Below, piece after piece: positions 1 through 14,678 of a stretch of DNA of 64,000 nt. The notes under the pieces were generated by a model that worked only from the letters and a program-made list of their open reading frames with translations, did no database searches and was not told the origin of the DNA. A program made the translations under genes and the position numbers. The number at the start of each line of letters is the position of its first letter. Within the stretch, counting starts at the first letter, position 1. Source of the DNA: an uncultured Alphaproteobacteria bacterium (GTDB lineage: Bacteria > Pseudomonadota > Alphaproteobacteria > HIMB59 > GCA-002718135). The stretch covers positions 1-64,000 of the forward strand of contig CABZFN010000002.1 in the NCBI GenBank assembly GCA_902525035.1, written 5' to 3'.

Positions 1-1
1 A

Positions 2-580
2 GTTATTCAGTTATTATTTCTTTTCTTTTTAGGTTTTATTGGTTTTAGTATGGCTTTTGAAAGCGCAAGAACTACAATAAAACACTATAGAGCAAGAAAC
101 ACTAAAAGAACAAAACTGCATCAACATTCTTGGTTTCACGGACTTCCATTCAAAGTTCGCTTTCATAGATCAAAACTTTATATAAGTGCGATACCACCTG
201 TACTGATAGGGTTCGCAGTTGGAGTAATGTCCGCAATGATGGGAGTTGGAGGAGGATTTATAATGATACCTGCAATGGTATATATACTTGGAATGCCAAC
301 AAGTATAGTAGTTGGGACATCTTTATTTCAAATCATTTTTGTTACCGCTAATGCAACATTCTTTCAATCCTACATAAATTATAATGTAGATATTGTGCTG
401 TCTGCACTAATGATATTTGGAGGAGTAATTGGTGCACAAATTGGTGTAATTTTTGGGTCTAAATTAAAAGCAGAATATTTGAGAGGTATTTTGGCTATAT
501 TAGTACTGGGTGTCTGTGGTAAAATTTTTACAGATCTAGTTTTAAGGCCAAATGATTTATTTTCATTGGTAATGATATGA
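2..580 (+). CDS. TauE/SafE (TSUP) family sulfite exporter-like permease, 5' truncated by window edge
   Basis: Frame is open upstream of the listed ATG to the window start; GxMSAMMGVGGGFIMIPAMVYILGMP motif typical of TSUP permeases. Confidence 0.85.
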   Translation, partial: VIQLLFLFFLGFIGFSMAFESARTTIKHYRARNTKRTKLHQHSWFHGLPFKVRFHRSKLYISAIPPVLIGFAVGVMSAMMGVGGGFIMIPAMVYILGMPTSIVVGTSLFQIIFVTANATFFQSYINYNVDIVLSALMIFGGVIGAQIGVIFGSKLKAEYLRGILAILVLGVCGKIFTDLVLRPNDLFSLVMI

Positions 581-984
581 TATCAATATTTAATTTTTCA
601 ATTAATTTATTGATCGTAGTTTGTCTCTTTATATATTTTATTATTACAACTATTGATTTTAATCTAAACAATATTGAATATTTTTTAATTCTAATAATTG
701 TTATAAATTCATTTAACAAAATATATATTTGGTCTAATTTCAGAGTATTTATTAAAAAAGATCTTAATAAAATATTTAAAGACATATTATTTAATGATTC
801 ATTTGCAAAACTAAATATTATTATTTTATCTACTGTAATTCCAATTTATATGCTTATGCAAAAAGATATATTAGTGGTTGATATATTGATTGAGAAGGCA
901 TCTTTTTTATTAGTATCAATTTTTGCTTTAATTGGATTTTATTTAGAATTTTATATTTTAGAAGTGACAAAAATAGATGATTAA
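577..984 (+). CDS. Uncharacterised small multi-pass membrane protein
   Basis: 135-aa hydrophobic ORF, 4-nt overlap with the TSUP gene and 8-nt overlap with the next gene; no family recognised. Confidence 0.55.
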   Translation: MISIFNFSINLLIVVCLFIYFIITTIDFNLNNIEYFLILIIVINSFNKIYIWSNFRVFIKKDLNKIFKDILFNDSFAKLNIIILSTVIPIYMLMQKDILVVDILIEKASFLLVSIFALIGFYLEFYILEVTKIDD

Positions 985-1741
985 AAATTTAAATATAAAG
1001 TTTGCTTTTAATCTAACATTTTTATTGACTATAATTTTTTTTTATAATTTTCTTCATGCTGAAGAAATTTACTTTGACTTATCTGAGGATAGTATCGAAT
1101 TAAAAACAGATTTTAATGGAAAAGAAATTATTATTTTTGGATTACTAAAAGATGATCATGAGACACTTTTGACAATAAAAGGGCCGCCGTCAAAAATGAA
1201 AATACAAAAAAAAGAGAGGTATTTTGGAATATGGATAAATAATCAATACGTTACCTATAGTAACATTCCATCTTTATTCTTTTTATCCTCCTCAAAAGAA
1301 ATTAACGAAATCTTGCCTGAATCGATATTAATTAATGAGGATCTAAGTTTTGAAAAAATTTTAAATAATAAGACTTTTAATCAAAATTTTATTTTCAAAA
1401 ATGACCAAAAAAATTGGAATGAAAATTTTGTTAGAATAAAAAAAGAACAATCATTTTATAAAAATTTTGAAATGAAAAAGATCAAAGATAAATTATTTCA
1501 AACAAGCGTTTTTTTTCCAACAAATACAATACCAGGGATTTATAATGTTGATATTTACTATATAAGAAATAATACAATTATGAGTACTGATCAAAAAAAT
1601 ATAGTTATAAAAAAAACTGGTATAGGAAGTCAAATATTTGATTTTGCCAATGAGAATGCAGCTACATACGGTTTTTTTGTAATTATCTTTTCAATATTTT
1701 CAGGTTTTATTGCTGCTGCTTTATTTAGGAGAAGTAAATGA
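977..1741 (+). CDS. TIGR02186 / Alph_Pro_TM family putative transmembrane protein
   Basis: Signal peptide, periplasmic domain, C-terminal TM helix; located between TSUP and UspA genes as expected for this family in alphaproteobacteria. Confidence 0.7.
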   Translation: MIKNLNIKFAFNLTFLLTIIFFYNFLHAEEIYFDLSEDSIELKTDFNGKEIIIFGLLKDDHETLLTIKGPPSKMKIQKKERYFGIWINNQYVTYSNIPSLFFLSSSKEINEILPESILINEDLSFEKILNNKTFNQNFIFKNDQKNWNENFVRIKKEQSFYKNFEMKKIKDKLFQTSVFFPTNTIPGIYNVDIYYIRNNTIMSTDQKNIVIKKTGIGSQIFDFANENAATYGFFVIIFSIFSGFIAAALFRRSK

Positions 1742-2211
1742 GTGATGAAAGATATATTCTAGTTGTTGCAGATAATTCAGAAGAAATGGATACAGCTCTT
1801 GAGTATGCTTGTGCAAGATCAAAAAAAACTGGAAGAAAAATTATAATTGCAACATTCATAGAGCCTTTGGATGTTCTAACAACCAAGGGTGTTACAGACA
1901 TTATGAAAGAGGAAGCTAGAGAAGAAGCAGAAACAATTCTTAAAAAAGCTGCCTCATTCGTCCAAGAAAGAACAGGTGACTATCCTGCTCTCTCTTTAAG
2001 AGAGGGGGATACTATAGCTGAATTAAAACAATTATTAGATGAGGAAAAAAATATTAATGTTCTTGTTTTAGCTGCCAATACTGATCCAAATAGTAAAAAT
2101 CCTGGTCCAATAATAACTTCTCTGGTGAGTAATGAAATAACAAACCTTAGAATACCTATAATGATTGTGCCTGGAAATTTATCATTTGATCATATTGCAC
2201 AAATAACTTAA
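1738..2211 (+). CDS. Universal stress protein (UspA family)
   Basis: ILVVADNSEEMDTALEYACARSKKTGRKI and C-terminal IPIMIVPGNLS are Usp-like. Confidence 0.8.
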   Translation: MSDERYILVVADNSEEMDTALEYACARSKKTGRKIIIATFIEPLDVLTTKGVTDIMKEEAREEAETILKKAASFVQERTGDYPALSLREGDTIAELKQLLDEEKNINVLVLAANTDPNSKNPGPIITSLVSNEITNLRIPIMIVPGNLSFDHIAQIT

Positions 2212-2214
2212 AAA

Positions 2215-2850
2215 ATGTCAAAAGAGATAGCTAAAATATTAATAGATATAAAGTCTATTAATTTTTCATTTGATAAATATTTTACTCTTACATCAGGCTT
2301 AGCTAGTCCTGTTTATGTCGATTGTAGAAAAATTATTTCTTTTACAAAAGAAAGAAATTTTATAATTGATAAAGCTGTAGATTATTTAACTAAAAATAAT
2401 ATTGAGGCAGAAATTATTGCTGGTGGAGAAACCGCTGGAATTCCCTATGCTGCGTTTATTTCTCAAAAATTAAATAAACAAATGATTTACATTAGAAAAA
2501 AAACAAAAGGTTTTGGAAAAAATAAACAAATTGAAGGTGAATTTGAAAATAATCAAAAAGCTCTATTAGTTGAAGATCTAGCTACTGATGGAGGTAGTAA
2601 AATAATTTTTATTAACGCAATGCGTGAAGCTGGATTAAAGGTTAAAGATATATTTGTAATATTTTATTATGATATTTTTAATTTTAAAAAATCAGAATTA
2701 TTTAAATTAAATGTAAACATGCACTCATTGTGTACTTGGAAAGATATAATAAATTATATTGAAAGTGAAAAAATATATTCTGAGGATGAAGTTTTAAACT
2801 TAAAAGAATTTTTAGCAGACCCAGAAAAATGGAGAAGAAAGTATGCGTGA
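2215..2850 (+). CDS. pyrE: Orotate phosphoribosyltransferase
   Basis: FTLTSGLASPVYVDCRK and ALLVEDLATDGGSK PRPP motif. Confidence 0.9.
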   Translation: MSKEIAKILIDIKSINFSFDKYFTLTSGLASPVYVDCRKIISFTKERNFIIDKAVDYLTKNNIEAEIIAGGETAGIPYAAFISQKLNKQMIYIRKKTKGFGKNKQIEGEFENNQKALLVEDLATDGGSKIIFINAMREAGLKVKDIFVIFYYDIFNFKKSELFKLNVNMHSLCTWKDIINYIESEKIYSEDEVLNLKEFLADPEKWRRKYA

Positions 2851-3277
2851 AATAGTTGTTGTCAGTGGAGGTTTTGATCCAATTCACAGTGGTCATATAA
2901 AATTAATTAAAGAAGCTGCTAAACATGGTGAAGTCGTAGTTTTGCTAAATTCAGATTTATGGCTTCAAAAAAAGAAGGGTAAGGAATTTCTTCCTTTTAT
3001 TGAAAGAACTATAATTATGAATGAGTTAAAAAATGTTATTGATGTTATAGAATTTGATGACAAAGATAAAACGTGCATCGATGGTCTTAAAAAAGTAAAA
3101 AATAAATATCCAAAATCAATTATTAAATTTGCAAATGGAGGTGATAGAAATAATAATACAACCCCAGAATCAATATTCTGCGAAAAAAATAATATACAGT
3201 TGCTTTGGGGTATAGGCGGTGACAATAAATCAAATTCTAGTTCATGGATTTTACAAAAATGGAAAGAAGAAAATTAA
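2843..3277 (+). CDS. Cytidylyltransferase-like nucleotidyltransferase (HxGH superfamily)
   Basis: VVSGGFDPIHSGHIKLI motif; overlaps pyrE by 8 nt. Confidence 0.75.
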   Translation: MREIVVVSGGFDPIHSGHIKLIKEAAKHGEVVVLLNSDLWLQKKKGKEFLPFIERTIIMNELKNVIDVIEFDDKDKTCIDGLKKVKNKYPKSIIKFANGGDRNNNTTPESIFCEKNNIQLLWGIGGDNKSNSSSWILQKWKEEN

Positions 3278-3879
3278 GGATATAATTTTCTAGTAACCCA
3301 ACCATCATTTTTGATACGGAATTCAAGTCTGTCATGCAATCTAAATGGCATATCTTGCCAAAATTCAACTAATACAGGCGTTACTAAGTAACCATTCCAA
3401 TGTGAAGGTCTTGGTACATTATTGTCTGAAAATTTATTTTCAAACTCTTCTACTCTTTTAGTTAATGTCGATCTATCATCTAGTTCTTCTGATTGTAATG
3501 AAGCCCAAGCTCCTATTCTACTTCTTAGTGGCCTTGATTTATAATATTCATCAGCTTCAGCGTTAGAAATTTGTGAAACATTACCTTCTATTCTTATTTG
3601 TCTTTGAAGTGTTTTCCAATGAAAATTTAAAGCTACACTATCGTTGTTTTGAATTGCTCTACCTTTTTTGCTATTTGAATTTGTGTAAAAAACAAACCCT
3701 TTATCATCATACGATTTAAGTAAAACAATTCGCGAGCTGGGTTTGCCATCAGAAGATATAGTAGCAAGGTTCATAGCATTTGGATCATTGATTTCACTTT
3801 TCTTTGCCTCTTCAAACCATTCTTGAAAAAGTTCAATTGGTTTTTTATCAGAATTTATTAATTTTTGATTTGATTGCAT
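3274..3879 (-). CDS. pdxH: Pyridoxamine 5'-phosphate oxidase
   Basis: NAMNLATISSDGKPSSRIVLLK, FYTNSNSKKG, and C-terminal WQDMPFRLHDRLEF-RKLYP. Confidence 0.95.
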   Translation of the reverse strand: MQSNQKLINSDKKPIELFQEWFEEAKKSEINDPNAMNLATISSDGKPSSRIVLLKSYDDKGFVFYTNSNSKKGRAIQNNDSVALNFHWKTLQRQIRIEGNVSQISNAEADEYYKSRPLRSRIGAWASLQSEELDDRSTLTKRVEEFENKFSDNNVPRPSHWNGYLVTPVLVEFWQDMPFRLHDRLEFRIKNDGWVTRKLYP

Positions 3880-3947
3880 ATTATAGATATGAATATTATT
3901 TTATAAGTATATATATCTATATTTATAAAAAAACACTGATTTACAAT

Positions 3948-4775
3948 ATGTTGATGCAAAATAAAAAAGGTCTGATTATGGGTGTGGCAAATGACAGATC
4001 TATTGCTTGGGGTATTGCGAAAAAATTAGCAGAACAGGGAGCAGAAATTGCACTTACTTATCAAGGAGAAGCTCTTAAGAAAAGAGTTCAACCACTTGCA
4101 GAAGAAATAGGGTCTAACACTATTATTCCTTGTGATGTTTCAGACTCACAAAGTGTGAATAACGTTTTTGAAACACTTAAAAATAAATGGGGTGAATTAG
4201 ATTTTCTTGTTCATGGAATTGGTTTTTCCAACAAAGATGAATTAAGAGGTAAATATTACAATACATCTTCTGATAATTTTAAGCAAACTATGCATATATC
4301 ATGTTATTCTTTTACAGAGGCTTGTAGGCTAGCAGAACCTTTAATGAATAATGGTGGATCAATTTTAACTTTAACATATTATGGATCAGAACAAGTTATG
4401 CCTCATTATAATGTTATGGGAGTTGCGAAAGCAGCTTTAGAGGCAAGTGTTAGATATTTAGCAGTTGATTTGGGAGAAAAAAATATAAGAGTTAATGCTA
4501 TTAGTGCTGGGCCAATTAAAACTTTGGCAGCATCAGGAATAGGTGATTTTAGATTTATTCTAAAATGGAATGAGCTTAATGCTCCACTTAAAAGAAATGT
4601 AAATCAGCAAGATGTTGGAAATTCTGCTTTGTATCTCTTAAGTGATCTTGGGAGTGCCGTTACTGGTGAGATACAACATGTCGATTGTGGCTATCATACT
4701 GTAGGAATGGTTGCAGTTGATGAGAGTGAAAGTGTTTCAGAATTATTAGGTGAATTTACAAATTCTAAAAAATGA
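3948..4775 (+). CDS. fabI: Enoyl-[acyl-carrier-protein] reductase (NADH)
   Basis: [34 protein letters not shown]; true start set to the ATG at 3948, not the ORF-track start at 3804, which runs into pdxH. Confidence 0.93.
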   Translation: MLMQNKKGLIMGVANDRSIAWGIAKKLAEQGAEIALTYQGEALKKRVQPLAEEIGSNTIIPCDVSDSQSVNNVFETLKNKWGELDFLVHGIGFSNKDELRGKYYNTSSDNFKQTMHISCYSFTEACRLAEPLMNNGGSILTLTYYGSEQVMPHYNVMGVAKAALEASVRYLAVDLGEKNIRVNAISAGPIKTLAASGIGDFRFILKWNELNAPLKRNVNQQDVGNSALYLLSDLGSAVTGEIQHVDCGYHTVGMVAVDESESVSELLGEFTNSKK

Positions 4776-5842
4776 CTTCTAATTTAATAGGAAAAATCTT
4801 TAACTTTACTACATGGGGAGAAAGCCATGGCAAAGCTATTGGTTGTGTTGTCGATGGAGTTCCATCAAACATAAATTTAACTGAAAAAGATATTCAACCC
4901 TATTTAGATAAAAGAAAACCTGGTCAGTCAAAATTTACAACTCAAAGAAAAGAAGAGGATAAAGTTGAAATACTATCTGGAACTTTTGAGGGAAAAACAA
5001 CAGGTCATCCTATTTCTCTAATTATCTACAATCAAGATCAGAGATCAAAAGATTATGGAGATATCAAAAGTAAATTTAGACCAGGTCATGCAGATTATAC
5101 ATATTGGAAAAAATATGGCATAAGAGATTATAGGGGTGGTGGTAGATCTAGTGCTAGAGAAACTGCAATGAGAGTAGCAGCAGGGGCAATAGCAAGAAAA
5201 ATCATAAAAAATAAAATTAAAAATCAAGTTGTAATAACAGGTGCATTAATTCAAATAGGTAATTATAAAATTAATTATGATAATTGGAATAATAATTTTA
5301 TTCCAAAAAATAATTTTTGGAGTCCTGATAAAGAAATTATTAAAATATGGGAAAACGAAATAAAAACTGCAAGAAAATCTGGTTCCTCTTTAGGTGCAAT
5401 AATTGAAATTAGAGTGAAAGGTTTGCCAGCTGGATTAGGAGAACCTATTTATGAAAAAATAGACTCTGATATTGCTAAGGCATTGATGTCTATTAATGCT
5501 GTTAAGGGAGTAGAAATGGGAAATGGATTTAGCAGTGTTTATGAAACTGGAATTTCTAATGTTGATGAAATGAGAATAAAAAATAAAAAACCTTTATTTC
5601 TTTCAAATAATAATGGTGGAGTTCTTGGGGGTATTACAACGGGCCAAGAATTAATTACTAGATTTGTAGTAAAACCTACAAGCTCAATATTATCGCCAAA
5701 AAAAACAATTAATACAAAATTAAAAGAAACAACAATATCTACTAAAGGTCGTCATGATCCATGTGTTGGTATAAGAGCTGTTCCTGTCGGTGAAGCAATG
5801 GTTGCCACAACTATAGCTGATCATTGTTTAAGATTTCTTTAA
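4772..5842 (+). CDS. aroC: Chorismate synthase
   Basis: [63 protein letters not shown]. Confidence 0.97.
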   Translation: MTSNLIGKIFNFTTWGESHGKAIGCVVDGVPSNINLTEKDIQPYLDKRKPGQSKFTTQRKEEDKVEILSGTFEGKTTGHPISLIIYNQDQRSKDYGDIKSKFRPGHADYTYWKKYGIRDYRGGGRSSARETAMRVAAGAIARKIIKNKIKNQVVITGALIQIGNYKINYDNWNNNFIPKNNFWSPDKEIIKIWENEIKTARKSGSSLGAIIEIRVKGLPAGLGEPIYEKIDSDIAKALMSINAVKGVEMGNGFSSVYETGISNVDEMRIKNKKPLFLSNNNGGVLGGITTGQELITRFVVKPTSSILSPKKTINTKLKETTISTKGRHDPCVGIRAVPVGEAMVATTIADHCLRFL

Positions 5843-6577
5843 AATACTATAAATCAAAAATTCTTTATTTCCTTTTGGTCCAGTTATTGGACTTTCGACT
5901 AAACCTACAACTTCAGCCTTAATTGTTTTTTTAAACCAATTAGATATATCATTACATACTTGTCCATGAATCAATGGATCTTTCACAATACCTTTTTTCA
6001 AATTTATTTTATTAGTTTCAAATTGCGGCTTTATTAGTGAAATAATCTCAGCTTTACTTGATAAAAGCTTCAAGCTAGGTTCTATAACCTTTGTTAGACT
6101 AATGAAACTAACATCACAGACTACCAAATTAATTTTTTCATGAATTATTGAGTTATCTAAATATTTAGCGTTAAAATTCTCTATACTAATAATTTTTTTT
6201 TCTTTTTTTAATTTTTCATGAAGTTGATTTGTACCAACATCAATAGAATATATTTTTTTAGCGTTTTTTTTTAAAAGAACTTCTGTGAATCCACCAGTTG
6301 ATGAACCGATATCTAGACAAATTTTATTTTCAATATCAATCTTAAAATGATCAATCGCTTTCAGTAATTTGAATGCACCTCTTGATACCCATGGAGGATG
6401 AAGTTGTTTAATTTTTATTTTTGAGTTTTCATTAAAACTGTTACCACTTTTGGTAATAATTTTATCGTTTACATAAACTTGGCCGGCCATAATCATAGAT
6501 TGGGCTTTTGATTTAGTATCAGCTAAGTTTCTATCTATTAAAAGCTGATCAAGTCTTATTTTTAGATTTTTACTCAA
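5828..6577 (-). CDS. tlyA: TlyA family rRNA methyltransferase / hemolysin-like (S4 + FtsJ-like domains)
   Basis: [31 protein letters not shown]4 domain; [17 protein letters not shown]-binding motif. Confidence 0.9.
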   Translation of the reverse strand: MSKNLKIRLDQLLIDRNLADTKSKAQSMIMAGQVYVNDKIITKSGNSFNENSKIKIKQLHPPWVSRGAFKLLKAIDHFKIDIENKICLDIGSSTGGFTEVLLKKNAKKIYSIDVGTNQLHEKLKKEKKIISIENFNAKYLDNSIIHEKINLVVCDVSFISLTKVIEPSLKLLSSKAEIISLIKPQFETNKINLKKGIVKDPLIHGQVCNDISNWFKKTIKAEVVGLVESPITGPKGNKEFLIYSILKKS

Positions 6578-6586
6578 ATTTGAAAA

Positions 6587-6805
6587 TTACTTAAAATCTT
6601 CTTTTGTGACTTTATTGTTTTCTTGCTTAATTTTTTTAATTTGGCTTTCAATACTTTTTAATTTTTCCTCGCATGCTTTTTTTAAATTCATTCCTTCTTC
6701 GTAAAGTTTTACAGATTCTTCTAAATCAACTTCACCATTTTCTAATTTCTCTACAATAGACTCAAGTTTTTTTAAATTATTTTCAAAATTATTATCTTTA
6801 TTCAT
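6587..6805 (-). CDS. xseB: Exodeoxyribonuclease VII small subunit
   Basis: FENNLKKLESIVEKLENGEVDLEESVKLYEEGMNLKKACEEKL is diagnostic. Confidence 0.92.
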   Translation of the reverse strand: MNKDNNFENNLKKLESIVEKLENGEVDLEESVKLYEEGMNLKKACEEKLKSIESQIKKIKQENNKVTKEDFK

Positions 6806-7091
6806 TAGATGTATCTATTTTTGTAATATTTGATGTTTCTATATCATATATTAAAGCATAAACTTTATCATTACTTTTTATTGTAAACAAAATCCTGTTA
6901 TTATCAATCATATCTATATCTGTAATTTTATGCCCTTTTTCTAAATTTAAATTGTAATCAATTAAATTTGTTTCTAAATTACTTTGTTTTTTTGTTGTTT
7001 TTATATACAAACCATAAACAAGAGCTAAAAAACAAATAACAATTAATATACCTAAAAATATTACAATAAATTTAAGAATTTTTTGAGACAT
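6798..7091 (-). CDS. Small membrane-anchored protein with predicted periplasmic domain, unknown (possibly DUF6476-type)
   Basis: N-terminal TM helix, 97 aa; position next to rluD/rpoH resembles a small alphaproteobacterial membrane protein family. Confidence 0.55.
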   Translation of the reverse strand: MSQKILKFIVIFLGILIVICFLALVYGLYIKTTKKQSNLETNLIDYNLNLEKGHKITDIDMIDNNRILFTIKSNDKVYALIYDIETSNITKIDTSNE

Positions 7092-8061
7092 GAACGAATT
7101 CTATAATCTTAAATTAACTATAAATAAACAATTAAGTTCACAAAGATTAGATAAAGTGCTCGTTTCAAAATTGGAAGGGTATTCAAGAACACAAATAAAA
7201 ACTTTAATATTAAATGGCAATGTAAGTCTTGATGAAAAGGAAATAAAAGATCCGTCTTACATAACTAAAGAAAATGAAAATTACTTTATAAATATTATCT
7301 TGAAACAAGAAACAAAACATTCAGCTGAAAATATAGACTTAAACATTATTTTTGAAGATGAAGATTTAATTGTTATAAATAAACCTCCAAATTTAGTAAT
7401 GCATCCAGCTCCTGGAAATGAAAGCGGCACTCTTGTGAATGCTCTTATGCATTACACTAATAATCAACTAAGTAATTTAGATGATAATGCTAGACCAGGA
7501 ATAGTCCATCGTTTAGATAAGGATACGAGTGGAATTCTTGTTGTTGCAAAAAATAATAATGTTCATATTAATTTAGCTGAACAATTCAAAGAACATACGA
7601 TATCTCGTAGATATAAAGCAATAGTTTGGGGAACTCCTGATAATCAATCAATTGAAGGGTACATAGAGAGAAATAGAAAAAATAGAAAAAAAATGAGTTT
7701 AAATAAAAAGGGTTTTGGAAAATATTCTAAAACCGATATTAAATTAGAAAAAAGTTTTGATATAGCTAGTTTAGTTGACTGCCATTTACATACTGGAAGA
7801 ACACATCAAATTAGACTTCATTTAACTTCTAAAAATTCTCCTATAATTGGTGATAAGATTTATGGAAAAAGTAAAATTAATCAATTTGGAAAAGATAAAA
7901 ATACATTTAATAAATTCATGATTTTAAAAAATTTTGAAAGACAAGCATTGCATGCTTATCATCTTGGTTTTGATCATCCTACATCAAAAAAAAGGATGGA
8001 TTTTAATATTGAAATTCCTGAAGATTTTAAGAATTTAATTGAATTATTGCTTAAATATTAA
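7090..8061 (+). CDS. rluD: RluA/RluD family 23S rRNA pseudouridine synthase
   Basis: S4 domain then ARPGIVHRLDKDTSGILVVAKN, GRTHQIRLHL. Confidence 0.92.
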   Translation: MNEFYNLKLTINKQLSSQRLDKVLVSKLEGYSRTQIKTLILNGNVSLDEKEIKDPSYITKENENYFINIILKQETKHSAENIDLNIIFEDEDLIVINKPPNLVMHPAPGNESGTLVNALMHYTNNQLSNLDDNARPGIVHRLDKDTSGILVVAKNNNVHINLAEQFKEHTISRRYKAIVWGTPDNQSIEGYIERNRKNRKKMSLNKKGFGKYSKTDIKLEKSFDIASLVDCHLHTGRTHQIRLHLTSKNSPIIGDKIYGKSKINQFGKDKNTFNKFMILKNFERQALHAYHLGFDHPTSKKRMDFNIEIPEDFKNLIELLLKY

Positions 8062-8091
8062 ATAATATTTTATTTGTGATATAGGCGTATT

Positions 8092-11319
<3,228 letters not shown>

Positions 11320-11327
<8 letters not shown>

Positions 11328-12675
11328 GATAGGGCCTTACGAATCTTTTTATTTCTAAAGACTTCTTTTTAACCTCGGTAATTTCTTGCCCTTCAACTAG
11401 TATTCTTACTAAAGGTTCAGTTCCAGATAACCTAACAAGAGATCTTATTTTTTTATTATTATATAGTTTATCATTTTTTAATTTATCAAGAATTTTTAAC
11501 AGCTTGGTATTCTTTGTTTTATACCTTAAGTTAATTTTTTCTTGAGCAAAATCATTATACAAATCAAAAAGTTTGCTCGCCTCATTTTTATTTGATATCA
11601 AAATTTCAGTAATTTTTAAAGCTGCTAAAATTCCATCACCAGTATTAGAATGTTCTGACAATATTATATGTCCTGATTGTTCACCGCCTATCATAGATTT
11701 AGATTTTTTCATTTGATTTATAACATTTATATCTCCAACAGTTGTGCGTTTAATTTTTAATTTTAATTTATTTATGAGATAATTTTCTAATCCCATATTA
11801 GACATAACAGTTATAATCACATCATGTTGGTTTGATTTTTTCTTAGGTTTTACGTAATTTTTACATAACAACCCTATAATTTTATCACCATCAACTTCTT
11901 TTCCTTCTTCGTCTACAACTATTAACCTATCTCCATCACCATCAAATGCAAATCCAATATCTGCCTTTTCTTTTATGACATTTTGTGAAAGTGATTTAAC
12001 GTCAACTGCGCCACAATTTTTATTAATATTCAAACCATCGGGATTATTATTTATAGCTATTACATTATGACCTAATTCCCAAAATAAATTTGGCGCTATA
12101 TTGTATGTAGCTCCATTAGCACAATCTAAAACAATTTTTAGTTTTTTCTTGGATGACGTTTTATTTAAAGTACTTTTTAAAAATTCTGAGTACCTGCCTG
12201 AAGCATCTTCTAGTCTTTTTGCATTTCCAGATACTAATGTGTTGTTTTTTACTTTAGAATATTTTTTATTATTTAAAACTATATTTTCAACCTTTTGTTC
12301 TATTGATGAACTTAATTTTGTTCCAGTTCTGTCAAAAAATTTAAGTCCGTTATATTCATATGTATTATGAGAAGCTGTAATCATTACACCAATATCAGCT
12401 CTTAAAGTTTTAATCATCAATGGTACAGCAGGTGTTGGAAGTGGACCAACTAAAATTACATCCATGCCCATAGAAATAAATCCAGCTGTAACAAGAGGCT
12501 CGTATAAATAACCAGATAATCTTGTATCTTTACAGACGACTACCCTACTATTTTTAGAATCTTTCTTTTTAAGAAGAAATGCTACTGTTTTTGAAATTTT
12601 TAAACAAGTTTCAGCAGAAAGAGGCTCCTCATTAACTAAGCACCGTATACCATCGGTACCAAATATTTTAGACAT
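11320..12675 (-). CDS. glmM: Phosphoglucosamine mutase
   Basis: FGTDGIRC start, MITASHNTYEYNGLKFF, AFDGDGDRLIVVDE, RLSGTEPLVRILVEG. Confidence 0.96.
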
Positions 12676-12719
12676 TTATGTCTTTTATTCAAAAATATAA
12701 ATAAAGTGAAGTAATTAAA

Positions 12720-14627
12720 TTAGTTAGCAGGAGCAGGAGCAGAACCACCTGTTTTTGGAACGGAAGGTGAAGTTTTTGGCGGTTTATTATTATCAATATC
12801 GTTGCCAAACTCATCTCTTGAAGGCTTTATACCATTTAGTAAATCATTAATTTCAGCACCTGTGAGTGTCTCATATTCAAGAAGACCTTTAGCTATTATG
12901 TGTAGTTGATCAACATTATCTGTAATAATTTTTCGTGCCTTTGACTTGGCTTCTTCAACTAATCTCTTAACTTCTGCATCAATAATTTTTGCTGTATCGT
13001 CTGAGACATTTTTAGATTGTGCTACAGAGTGACCTAAGAAGACTTCCTCTTGATTATTTGAATATCTAATAAAACCTAGTTTTTTACTAAACCCAAATTC
13101 TGTTATCATTTTTCTTGCTAGATCTGTTGCCTGTTGGATGTCTCCAACAGCACCAGTAGCGACTTTATCTTCTCCAAAAATAATTTCTTCTGATATTCTA
13201 GCTGCAACGATAGTAACTAATCTAGCTTCTAACTCATCTTTTCTTTGATGAATTTTATCTTTTTCTGGAAGAGACATAACATATCCTAGAGCTCTTCCAG
13301 TGGGGATGATTGAGCTTTTGTAAATTGGTTCGGCTTCTTTAGAGTGAATATTAGCAAGTGCATGACCTGCTTCATGATATGCTGTAATCTCTTTATCTTG
13401 TTGTGTCATTACCATTGATCTTCTTTCAGCTCCTAGCATTACTTTATCCTTGGCGTACTCAAAATCCTCAAGAGTTACCATTCTTTTATTTTTTCTCGCC
13501 GCCATTAAAGCAGCCTCATTTACCAAGTTTGCTAAGTCAGCGCCTGAAAAACCAGGGGTACCTCTAGCTATTATCCTTGAGTCAAATTTAGGTGATACCT
13601 TTATCTTTTTTATATGAACTTTTAAAATTTTATCTCTGCCTAATATATCTGGATTTGAAACAGTTACCTGCCTGTCAAATCTACCTGGCCTTAATAAAGC
13701 AGGATCTAAAACATCAGGTCTGTTGGTTGCAGCAACAATAATTACGCCAGCATTAGCTTCAAAACCATCCATTTCGACGAGAAGCTGGTTAAGTGTCTGT
13801 TCTCTTTCATCATTACCACCACCAAGACCGGCACCTCTATGACGACCAACTGCATCAATCTCATCAATAAAAATTATACAAGGTGCATTTTTCTTACCTT
13901 GCTCAAACATATCCCTAACTCTACTTGCTCCTACACCAACAAACATTTCAACAAAATCAGAACCAGATATAGAAAAAAATGGAACGTTTGCTTCACCAGC
14001 AATTGCTCTTGCAAGTAATGTTTTTCCTGTACCTGGAGGCCCTACTAGAAGCGCTCCTCTTGGTATCTTACCACCTAGTCTAGAAAACTTTGATGGGTCT
14101 TTTAAAAATTCAACAACTTCTTCCAGCTCTTGTTTAGCTTCATCTATACCAGCTACATCATCAAATGTAACTTTACCTACAGCTTCATTTAATAATTTAG
14201 CTTTAGACTTACCAAAACCCATGGCTTTTCCACCACCACCTTGCATTTGACGCATAAAGAATATCCAAACACCAATTAGCAATAGCATAGGAAACCATGA
14301 TAATAAAACACTTAACAATGGATGCATTGAACGTTCAGAAGGCTCTGCAGTTATTTTAACTCCATTTTCATTAAGTTTATCAACTAAGTTAGGATAGTTT
14401 GGTGCGTATGTATTAAATGATCTTCCATCATCAAGAAATCCAGTAACCATATTACCACTTATGTTTACTTCAGAAACGTTACCATTTTCAGTAGCAGCTA
14501 TGAAGTCAGAAAAAGAAATCTTTGATGTATTTCTATTATTTGAACTTCCTTGAAATAGATTAAACAATACAATTAAAAGGAGTCCAATAATTATCCAAAG
14601 AACTACATTTTTACTTATGTTTTTCAT
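12720..14627 (-). CDS. ftsH: ATP-dependent zinc metalloprotease FtsH
   Basis: [51 protein letters not shown] zinc motif; start refined to MKNISKN at 14627. Confidence 0.97.
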   Translation of the reverse strand: MKNISKNVVLWIIIGLLLIVLFNLFQGSSNNRNTSKISFSDFIAATENGNVSEVNISGNMVTGFLDDGRSFNTYAPNYPNLVDKLNENGVKITAEPSERSMHPLLSVLLSWFPMLLLIGVWIFFMRQMQGGGGKAMGFGKSKAKLLNEAVGKVTFDDVAGIDEAKQELEEVVEFLKDPSKFSRLGGKIPRGALLVGPPGTGKTLLARAIAGEANVPFFSISGSDFVEMFVGVGASRVRDMFEQGKKNAPCIIFIDEIDAVGRHRGAGLGGGNDEREQTLNQLLVEMDGFEANAGVIIVAATNRPDVLDPALLRPGRFDRQVTVSNPDILGRDKILKVHIKKIKVSPKFDSRIIARGTPGFSGADLANLVNEAALMAARKNKRMVTLEDFEYAKDKVMLGAERRSMVMTQQDKEITAYHEAGHALANIHSKEAEPIYKSSIIPTGRALGYVMSLPEKDKIHQRKDELEARLVTIVAARISEEIIFGEDKVATGAVGDIQQATDLARKMITEFGFSKKLGFIRYSNNQEEVFLGHSVAQSKNVSDDTAKIIDAEVKRLVEEAKSKARKIITDNVDQLHIIAKGLLEYETLTGAEINDLLNGIKPSRDEFGNDIDNNKPPKTSPSVPKTGGSAPAPAN

Positions 14628-14678
14628 TATTATATTACATAGGAATTTATTATAAAAACACAATAGTTTTGTAGAAAA

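Noticed and set aside
528-785. - strand 85-aa ORF
   Set aside because: Antisense to the TSUP/unknown membrane gene pair; AT-rich random ORF without a start context.
3804-3947. N-terminal extension of the fabI ORF
   Set aside because: Would overlap pdxH on the other strand; the conserved FabI N-terminus begins at the ATG at 3948.
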